DNA of 21,449 nucleotides from UBA6927 sp022447855. GTDB taxonomy: Bacteria > Chloroflexota > Dehalococcoidia > Lucifugimonadales > UBA6927. The stretch's first letter is position 1. Each line of letters opens with the position of its first letter. The position numbers were made by a program, and so were the translations under genes. Where the stretch lies: contig JAKUTX010000015.1 in the NCBI GenBank assembly GCA_022447855.1, forward strand, positions 1 through 21,449. Reading direction: 5' to 3'. Below, one piece after another: positions 15,574-21,449 of this stretch. Below the pieces are notes generated by a model, which was not told the DNA's origin, searched no databases, and saw nothing but the letters and a program-made list of their open reading frames with translations.

Positions 15574-17517
15574 ATGTCTAATAGTAATCATAACAGACGA
15601 TATTTTTTAAACGACGTTCCTCTTCAAGAGGCTCTAAAAAGTTTTGAATTGGCTTTAAGTCAATCTAATCTTTTGGGATTAATGAAATCTGAATTAATTA
15701 AAATAGATGATAGTTGTGGGATGGTTACATCTGAGCCAGTTTGGGCAAATGTTTCTTCGCCTCATTATGATTCAGCTGCGATGGACGGGATTTCAGTAAG
15801 GGCAAAAGATACAATCGGGGCTACTGAAACTTCTCCGAAAAAATTATTTATTGGTTCCGATGCTGAGTGGATTGATACTGGGGATCCATTGCCTGATGGA
15901 TTTGATGCAGTGGTAATGATTGAAGTTGTAAATCGATTAAGTGATAATTGTGTGGAAATTCGTAGTCCAGTTCATCCTTATTCAAATATCAGACCTATAG
16001 GCGAAGATGTGATTTCTGGAGAGCTATTATTACCTGAAAATCATGTTTTACGTCCTATTGACCTTGGAGCTTGTGCGGCATCTGGCGTTACAGAGATTCT
16101 AGTTAGAAGTCCTGTTAAAGTAGCAATTATTCCTACAGGTACCGAATTAGTTCCAATTGGTAGTGACACTAATCCTGGAGACATTATTGAGTACAATAGC
16201 TTGGTAATTTCTGAATTGATTAAGGAATGGGGAGGCAATCCTACACGCTTTAATCCAGTAGCTGATGATTATGAATTAATAAAACAAAAAATTCTGGAAG
16301 CTTCTGATCACTATGATTTAATTTTAGTAAATGCGGGTTCATCTGCAGGGTCGGAAGACTACACTGCAGATATAGTTGAGTCGTTGGGGGATTTGGTTGT
16401 CCATGGAGTTGCGTTGCGTCCAGGTCATCCTGTTGTATTGGGAATTGTTTCAGAAACGCCATTGATAGGAATCCCTGGATATCCTGTATCTGCCGTTGTG
16501 ACATCTGAACTTTTCGTAAAACCATTAATAGAATCTAAATTGGGGATTGAGACTTCTGAAAGGGAAAGAATAGACGCAAAAATAACTACTAAAGTTAATT
16601 CTCCTATGGGTGAAGATGAATTTTTGAGAGTGCGGCTTGGCCTTGTGGGAAATTCAATGCTGGCCATGCCTATTCAAAGAGGTGCTGGAGTTATTACGTC
16701 TTTAGTTGAAGCGGATGGATTTGTAAAAATACCTAGTTTCTCTGAGGGCGTTGATCAAGGACAAAAAGTTCAAGTTGAGTTGTTGAAAAGAATTAATGTT
16801 ATTAATCGAACAATAGTGTGTACTGGGAGTCATGATTTGACTCTAGATTTGTTAGCTAGTCGATTAAGTTCGTTGAGTCCAGCAAGGTTTTTAGCTTCGT
16901 CAAATGTTGGAAGTTTAGGGGGTTTGTTGGCATTAAATAGAGGCCAATCCCATTTTGCAGGTACTCATCTGTTAGATGAATCTTCTGGCGAATATAATCT
17001 TTCATATGTTAAAAAATATGTTAAAAATCGTAGTTTAGTAATTGTAAATTTTCTAAATAGGGTTCAGGGATTAATTGTCCCGTCTGGAAATCCTGAAAAC
17101 TTACATTCAATAGAGGATTTAAGTCAAAGAGGAATAGTTTTTGTGAATCGTCAAAAAGGATCTGGTACTAGAGCACTTTTGGATTATCAACTAAAATTGT
17201 CCGGCATTGATTTTAAATCGATTTCGGGATATGAAACTGAAGAATATACTCATTTAGCTGTTGCTGCTTCGGTTTTTTCAAATAAATCCAACACAGGATT
17301 GGGGATTCAATCTGCAGCAGTGGCAATGGGATTGGATTTTATTCCTTTGTTTACAGAGCAATATGATCTTGTTATTCCAGAGGAGTTTTATGATGGAGAG
17401 ATATTTAAACCTGTTTTAGAAGTAATTAACAACCAGAAATTTAAGGAAGATGTTGAAGACCTTGGGGGGTATGATACATCGATGATGGGGCATGAAGTTA
17501 TAAGGATAAAAACATAA
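15574..17517 (+). CDS. MoeA fused to a periplasmic-binding-protein-like domain
   Basis: This is a 647-aa two-domain protein. Residues 1 to about 400 are a second MoeA (AMDGISV near 69, GEDVISGELLLPENHVLRP, a GSSAGSED loop near 255, and GIPGYPVSA near 299, with Tyr replacing the Asn seen in the first copy). Residues about 410-640 are a PBP-like domain (PF12727, COG1910), seen in the GSRALLDYQL-type ligand loop and the QSAAVAMGLDFIPL segment; it resembles molybdate/tungstate-binding domains. There is no signal peptide, so the binding domain is cytosolic and may sense or present the oxyanion or cofactor to the enzyme. Such fusions are known in archaea, Firmicutes and Chloroflexota. It begins at the base after the moeA stop. 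Confidence 0.9.
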   Translation: MSNSNHNRRYFLNDVPLQEALKSFELALSQSNLLGLMKSELIKIDDSCGMVTSEPVWANVSSPHYDSAAMDGISVRAKDTIGATETSPKKLFIGSDAEWIDTGDPLPDGFDAVVMIEVVNRLSDNCVEIRSPVHPYSNIRPIGEDVISGELLLPENHVLRPIDLGACAASGVTEILVRSPVKVAIIPTGTELVPIGSDTNPGDIIEYNSLVISELIKEWGGNPTRFNPVADDYELIKQKILEASDHYDLILVNAGSSAGSEDYTADIVESLGDLVVHGVALRPGHPVVLGIVSETPLIGIPGYPVSAVVTSELFVKPLIESKLGIETSERERIDAKITTKVNSPMGEDEFLRVRLGLVGNSMLAMPIQRGAGVITSLVEADGFVKIPSFSEGVDQGQKVQVELLKRINVINRTIVCTGSHDLTLDLLASRLSSLSPARFLASSNVGSLGGLLALNRGQSHFAGTHLLDESSGEYNLSYVKKYVKNRSLVIVNFLNRVQGLIVPSGNPENLHSIEDLSQRGIVFVNRQKGSGTRALLDYQLKLSGIDFKSISGYETEEYTHLAVAASVFSNKSNTGLGIQSAAVAMGLDFIPLFTEQYDLVIPEEFYDGEIFKPVLEVINNQKFKEDVEDLGGYDTSMMGHEVIRIKT

Positions 17518-17537
17518 GATGATTTTGGTTGGAAGTT

Positions 17538-18461
17538 ATGCGAGATAATAATATTACTGGAGTTGTACTAGCTGGAGGAATGAGTCGTAGATTAGGAAGG
17601 AATAAGGCTCTAGAAATTTTCAATGGCCAGCCTATGATTACAGGTATCGTTGAGAAAATTCGGAAAATCACATCCAATATTGTTGTTGTAGTGAACGATG
17701 TTGAACGAGCAGGACTTTTACCAATTTCTGAAGACGTTAATATAGTGACAGATGTTTTTCCTGACAAAGGATCATTGGGGGGGATATATACTGGATTGAC
17801 TTACGCATCCACTGAATGGATTATGGTGGTCGCTTGTGATATGCCCTTTATAAGCTTGGAATTGATGGAACATATGATTTCGAAAATTTTTAATCACGAT
17901 GTTGTGATTCCTGTGAGAGATGGAAGGCCAGAAACAATGCATGCTTTATATTCAAAGAAATGTGTTGAAACTATTGAGACAAATATCTCAATGGATGACT
18001 TAAAAATCACAAATTTTTTTCAGAATGTAAGAGTTCGATTTGTAGAAGATGATGAATTAAAAGAATTTGACTCCAGAGGGATTAGTTTTTTTAATGTTAA
18101 TACAGAATCGGAACTTGAAGAAGCAAGGCAAGTGTTAAAACAAAGATCCATTGAACGGACATCTGAGATAGAAAAGGATCAAGTAAAAATTTCAGTAGAA
18201 ACTTTTGGAATGGCAAGAAAAATTGCTGGAACATCTGGATTTGATTTACATGTAAAGAATTCTATTTCGTTGGAGGAGTTTTGTACAGTAATTGCAAATA
18301 GGTGTCCAACTTTGTTACAAGGAGTTATTAGGAAAGATTATTTGGGATTGGAAGAAAGCTATGTGTTTAATTTGAATGGGGAATCCTTTTTAAATTGTGA
18401 GAACTTAAATTTCCATGATGGAGACAATATATTGTTGTTTTCTAGTCAAGCTGGAGGTTAA
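17538..18461 (+). CDS. MobA-MoaD fusion: Mo-cofactor guanylyltransferase plus sulfur carrier
   Basis: This is a 307-aa protein with two distinct domains. Residues 1 to about 195 are MobA-like, with the nucleotide-binding LAGGMSRRLGRNKAL near the N-terminus and the acidic VACDMPF metal site; the family links GMP to molybdopterin. Residues about 216-307 are a ThiS/MoaD beta-grasp domain that ends in a free Gly-Gly, as required for the thiocarboxylate that donates sulfur to molybdopterin. No MoaE is in the window. The ATG at 17538 gives the usual MobA N-terminus; GGAAG lies only two bases upstream, so an in-frame TTG at 17529 is an alternative. Whether the MoaD part serves general Mo-cofactor synthesis or AOR specifically cannot be seen. 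Confidence 0.85.
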   Translation: MRDNNITGVVLAGGMSRRLGRNKALEIFNGQPMITGIVEKIRKITSNIVVVVNDVERAGLLPISEDVNIVTDVFPDKGSLGGIYTGLTYASTEWIMVVACDMPFISLELMEHMISKIFNHDVVIPVRDGRPETMHALYSKKCVETIETNISMDDLKITNFFQNVRVRFVEDDELKEFDSRGISFFNVNTESELEEARQVLKQRSIERTSEIEKDQVKISVETFGMARKIAGTSGFDLHVKNSISLEEFCTVIANRCPTLLQGVIRKDYLGLEESYVFNLNGESFLNCENLNFHDGDNILLFSSQAGG

Positions 18462-18462
18462 T

Positions 18463-20283
18463 GTGTTTGGATATCATGGGAAGTTAATGGTAGTTGATTT
18501 GAATACAGAGAGTTGGTATTTGGATGACATTCAAGAAGATGTTTTCTCTAGATTTTTAGGGGGTGTTGGTCTTGGAGCTTATTTGTTATATAGATATTCA
18601 AAGCCTAATACGGATCCTTTAGATCCTGCTAATCCTTTAATTTTCGCATGTAGTCCTTTGGTAGGAAGCAGATTGACAACTTCAAGTAAATTTGCGGTAG
18701 TTACAAAATCTCCACTTACTAATTTAATAGGTGATTCTTTATCTTCAAGCTTCTTGGCAACTGCACTGAAAGGTAGTGGCTGTGATGCTCTTATAATTAA
18801 TGGAAAAGCTACAAGCACTAAAGTTTTAAAAATTTCACAAGATGGTGTTGAATTTCTTCCCGGATCTGATTTGAAAGGTATTTCTACTTTAGAAACTGAA
18901 AAGAGACTAAAAGAAAAGTTTGGAAGATTTTTTCGAATCGCTTGTATTGGCCCCGCTGGTGAAAATTTGGTGAAATTTGCCAGTATAACCAATGACGGAG
19001 GTAGACAAGCTGCCCGTACCGGTCCTGGAGCAGTGATGGGTTCAAAAAACTTGAAGGCTATTGCAGTCAAGGGGAACCATCCAATTCCCGTTTTTGATCA
19101 GAATTCATTGGAAAACATAGGACAGAATCTTACAAAAAAAAGTTTAGGTCCAGCAACCGAAAAATATCGCACTTTGGGTACAATTGCTAATGTTTCGGTT
19201 TTTAATAGATTGGGTGTTTTACCCACTCTAAATTTCCAACAATCTACCTTTGAACAAGCAGATGAAATTAGCGGAGAATCCATCTCTGATTCTCATTTAA
19301 TTTCCAATGCACATTGTGCAAATTGTACTATCGGTTGTGAAAGGATTTTAACAACGAATGACTCTAAAGAAGTAACTAAAAGCCGAATGGAATATGAGAG
19401 TTTATTTGCATTGGGTCCTCTATTGGGTATTTCGGATCCCAACATAATTATTCGAGCAGCTTCTTTTTGTGATTTGGTAGGAATGGATTCTATTAGTGCT
19501 GGGGTTTCCATTGCTTGGGCAGTTGAAACTTTTGAAAAAGGATTAATTTCACTAGATGAAACTGATGGAGTTACACTGAAATTTAATGATGAAAAGACGT
19601 TAATGTTTCTTTTGGAGTTGATTAGTAAACGTCAAGGTATTGGAAATCTATTAGCAGAAGGTACAAGAATAGCTTCTCAGAAAATTGGTAAAGGTTCTGA
19701 GCAGTGGGCTATGCATGTCAAGGGGTTAGAAATGCCGGGTTACGAGCCCAGGAATTTGAAGACAATGGCTCTTGCGTTGACTGTGAGTACTAGAGGAGCA
19801 TGCCATAATCGTGCATCAGCATATGAGGCAGATTTTTCAGCAAATGTGGATAGGACCACTTCGGGACCTGATAGAGGAATGATTGTGAAGGAAAGTGAAG
19901 ATTTTTCTGCAGTAATTGATTCTTTGATTTGGTGTAAATTTTTACGTAAGGCATTTGATGACTTTTATGAAGAGTCATCAGAAATTTTTTATAGAGTTAC
20001 TGGAATTAAAATGACTGCTAATGAATTGAAGATGTCTGGTGAAAGAATAAACAACCTTAGGAAGATGTTTAATATCCGAGAAGGATGGACTAGGTCTGAC
20101 GATACTCTTCCATCTAGAGTGACTTCAGAAGTATTACCTACAGGAGTTTCTAAAGGGGTCGGCTTGTCAGTTTCTGAATTGAATCAAATGATTGACTCTT
20201 ATTATTATGCAAGAGGATGGTCGAAAGATGGGAATATACCATCAAAAAAGATTGATGAGTTAGGTCTTTCAGATATAATGTAA
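18463..20283 (+). CDS. Aldehyde:ferredoxin oxidoreductase, tungsten-type (AOR family)
   Basis: This is a 606-aa cytosolic member of the AOR family, which holds a tungsten (or Mo) bis-pyranopterin and one [4Fe-4S] cluster and oxidises aldehydes to acids or acts on related substrates. The N-terminus (GYHGKLMVVDLN) is typical. Cluster ligands are Cys285, Cys288 and Cys292 in CANCTIGC, offset by three from those of the Pyrococcus enzyme, with Cys447 in RGACHNRAS as the fourth. The C-terminal NIREGWTRSDDTLPSRV block is a family hallmark. The GTG at 18463 was chosen because GGAGG (18453-18457) is five bases upstream; an upstream in-frame ATG at 18415 would add an atypical extension inside the MoaD domain. 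The substrate is unknown. Confidence 0.92.
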   Translation: MFGYHGKLMVVDLNTESWYLDDIQEDVFSRFLGGVGLGAYLLYRYSKPNTDPLDPANPLIFACSPLVGSRLTTSSKFAVVTKSPLTNLIGDSLSSSFLATALKGSGCDALIINGKATSTKVLKISQDGVEFLPGSDLKGISTLETEKRLKEKFGRFFRIACIGPAGENLVKFASITNDGGRQAARTGPGAVMGSKNLKAIAVKGNHPIPVFDQNSLENIGQNLTKKSLGPATEKYRTLGTIANVSVFNRLGVLPTLNFQQSTFEQADEISGESISDSHLISNAHCANCTIGCERILTTNDSKEVTKSRMEYESLFALGPLLGISDPNIIIRAASFCDLVGMDSISAGVSIAWAVETFEKGLISLDETDGVTLKFNDEKTLMFLLELISKRQGIGNLLAEGTRIASQKIGKGSEQWAMHVKGLEMPGYEPRNLKTMALALTVSTRGACHNRASAYEADFSANVDRTTSGPDRGMIVKESEDFSAVIDSLIWCKFLRKAFDDFYEESSEIFYRVTGIKMTANELKMSGERINNLRKMFNIREGWTRSDDTLPSRVTSEVLPTGVSKGVGLSVSELNQMIDSYYYARGWSKDGNIPSKKIDELGLSDIM

Positions 20284-20308
20284 TCAGCAATAGATTGGTT
20301 ATCTTCAG

Positions 20309-20333
20309 CTGAAATTATCCAAAAATATTTCAG
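20309..20333 (+). other. Short stem-loop between AOR and the NuoE-like gene
   Basis: CTGAAAT (20309-20315) pairs with ATTTCAG (20327-20333) around an 11-nt loop in the 94-bp gap after the AOR gene. It is not followed by a T-run, so it is not a convincing terminator; it may be an mRNA processing or stability element, or chance. Confidence 0.3.
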
Positions 20334-20377
20334 TCGATTTAATTTATTTGTATTTATTATAGACTGGGAGTTTTAAA

Positions 20378-20818
20378 TTGGTTATTGATCAGAGTTCTCT
20401 TAGGAAAAACCTAATAGAGCGTTTTCCGAGGGTACGATCAAATTTATTACCAGCTTTACATTATATTCATTCTGAGTTTGGAAATTTGCCAGATTGGGCA
20501 ATGGAAGTTACCGGATGGCATCTTGGGATTCCTGTGAGTGAGGTATTTGGTGCTGCAACCAGTTATTCTGAATTAAGGATTGAACCACTTCCACAAACAT
20601 TGTTACGGATTTGTAATGGCTTGGGATGTGATTCGATAGAATCCAAGAAACTGAAAGAAACTATTCAAACAAAATTTAGTGATAACCCTGATATAGGAAT
20701 AGAGATGATTCCGTGCGCGTTTCTGTGTGCATTAGCACCGGCGGTTGAGGTAAATGGGAAGTGGATTGGAAGGGCAAATATCGAGAAAATTTCTGCCGCA
20801 CTTATTGCTGAAGGGTAG
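20378..20818 (+). CDS. NuoE-like [2Fe-2S] subunit (24-kDa thioredoxin-like)
   Basis: This 146-aa protein belongs to the NuoE/HoxE/24-kDa family, which carries a [2Fe-2S] cluster and works with a NuoF-type flavoprotein. The four cluster ligands are all present in the family spacing: Cys79 and Cys84 (CNGLGC) and Cys113 and Cys117 (CAFLC). An N-terminal helical part precedes the thioredoxin-like fold, and PAVEVNGKWIG is the usual C-terminal stretch. The TTG start has GGGAG about eight bases upstream. It lies 94 bp after the AOR gene and nine bases before the NuoF-like gene. It is probably part of an electron-transfer module for AOR or another oxidoreductase, not complex I, since no other Nuo subunits are here. 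Confidence 0.9.
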   Translation: MVIDQSSLRKNLIERFPRVRSNLLPALHYIHSEFGNLPDWAMEVTGWHLGIPVSEVFGAATSYSELRIEPLPQTLLRICNGLGCDSIESKKLKETIQTKFSDNPDIGIEMIPCAFLCALAPAVEVNGKWIGRANIEKISAALIAEG

Positions 20819-20827
20819 ATAATCGTT

Positions 20828-21449
20828 GTGAATATTCAAGACAATTTCAATTCTTTAAAAGAGAACTTTGCCAACTCCTGTAATACTGAGGGAGCAAATA
20901 TACGAAAAATTTTGGTTCAAGTAGGACATTGTTCCAAATCAGTAGGAGCTGAAGAAATTTTTCAGTATTTTGATGAACATGCTAATGAATTTGATCTTGT
21001 ATTGATGGCGGGATGTGATGGCGCTTGTTTTAACGCGCCTCAGGTAAATGTAATTGAACCGAATGGATCTATTAGGAAATTTGGATTGGTAGATTTGGAA
21101 AACGCTGCATCAATTTTGGATGGGAATTATCCCCCGGAATCTGATATAGAAACATATTTTTCAAATCAACAAAGGATTGCATTGAGTGATTGTGGTAATG
21201 TTCCTTGGGATGATTTGGAAGGATACATCAATATTGGAGGGTTTAAGGCATTGCTTGATGTCCTACAATCTGAACCAATAGAGGTCATTGAAAAAGTTTT
21301 GGATTCAGGCCTTAGAGGTAGAGGGGGCGCTTATTTTCCTGCTGGATTGAAATGGAAAGCTGTCAGTGATTTGGATGAATCCAATAGATACCTAGTAGTT
21401 AATTGTGAAGAAGGTGAGCCGGGCGTTTTTAATGACAGACATTTGCTGG
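20828..21449 (+). CDS. NuoF-like NADH-binding flavoprotein (partial, runs off window)
   Basis: The reading frame is open to the window end, giving 207 residues of a 51-kDa (NuoF/HoxF/HydB/FdhB) flavoprotein. The FMN-binding motif GLRGRGGAYFPAGLKW and the NADH-site stretch NCEEGEPGVFNDRHLL are both visible. An N-terminal extension (about residues 25-100) resembles the thioredoxin-like [2Fe-2S] domain of HydB/HoxF-type proteins, with Cys35, Cys63 and Cys67. The start is GTG 20828, nine bases after the TAG of the preceding gene and in the same frame; the ribosome site is weak. It probably passes electrons from AOR, via the NuoE-like protein, to NAD+. Confidence 0.88.
   Translation, partial: MNIQDNFNSLKENFANSCNTEGANIRKILVQVGHCSKSVGAEEIFQYFDEHANEFDLVLMAGCDGACFNAPQVNVIEPNGSIRKFGLVDLENAASILDGNYPPESDIETYFSNQQRIALSDCGNVPWDDLEGYINIGGFKALLDVLQSEPIEVIEKVLDSGLRGRGGAYFPAGLKWKAVSDLDESNRYLVVNCEEGEPGVFNDRHLL

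Noticed and set aside
18579..19070. A 163-codon open frame on the minus strand within the AOR gene
   Set aside because: The + strand encodes conserved AOR sequence throughout. The minus frame has no recognisable domain and no ribosome site, so it is a shadow of the coding strand.
20309..20333. The stem-loop after AOR as an operon terminator
   Set aside because: No T-run follows, and the next genes fit the same functional unit, so termination here is not supported.
20378..21449. NuoE and NuoF-like genes as part of respiratory complex I
   Set aside because: No nuoA-D or nuoG-N genes adjoin, the NuoF-like protein has a HydB/HoxF-type N-terminal extension, and the neighbours are AOR and cofactor genes.

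Overview
The window is bacterial, AT-rich chromosomal DNA (intrinsic terminators, Shine-Dalgarno sites, a tRNA gene that encodes its own CCA). Start codons are relaxed: several genes begin with TTG or GTG. The gene content suggests an uncultivated Chloroflexota lineage, perhaps SAR202/Dehalococcoidia-like: GlcDEF flavin dehydrogenase, tandem MoeA genes with one PBP fusion, a MobA-MoaD fusion, and a tungsten-type aldehyde oxidoreductase with Nuo-like partners. That placement is inference from gene content, not phylogeny. I see no mobile elements, CRISPR arrays, transposases or phage genes.

Layout. (1) 10-85: tRNA-Arg(UCU) with a non-canonical anticodon loop. (2) 86-554: a 469-bp non-coding, very AT-rich stretch with three hairpins and a spaced direct repeat. 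(3) 555-8988, all on +: a thioredoxin-fold/DUF255 protein, a TrkH/KtrB-type potassium channel subunit, the three-subunit glycolate (or D-lactate) dehydrogenase GlcD-GlcE-GlcF, and an SDR-family protein that has lost the whole SDR catalytic tetrad. (4) 9013-10098 on -: chorismate synthase, convergent with the SDR. (5) 10099-10399: a divergent intergenic region with a large +-strand hairpin followed by T7, a possible short leader or small RNA. (6) 10400-12486: an MFS exporter (+) and a SAM methyltransferase (-), convergent with overlapping stop codons. (7) 12554-21449, all on +: a possible leader ORF, formate-tetrahydrofolate ligase, MoeA, MoeA-PBP fusion, MobA-MoaD fusion, aldehyde:ferredoxin oxidoreductase (AOR), a NuoE-like [2Fe-2S] subunit, and a NuoF-like flavoprotein cut by the window end.

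How the genes fit together. GlcD/E/F would oxidise glycolate or D-lactate at the membrane and pass electrons to the respiratory chain. The last cluster looks like one metabolic unit. MoeA, MoeA-PBP and MobA-MoaD supply steps of molybdenum/tungsten pyranopterin cofactor synthesis, and AOR uses that cofactor. The NuoE/NuoF-like pair is the usual module for passing electrons from such an oxidoreductase to NAD+. Formate-tetrahydrofolate ligase at the head suggests a link to C1/formate metabolism. The gene order supports a NAD-linked tungsten enzyme complex, but the actual substrate cannot be read from the sequence, and further subunits may lie beyond the right edge.
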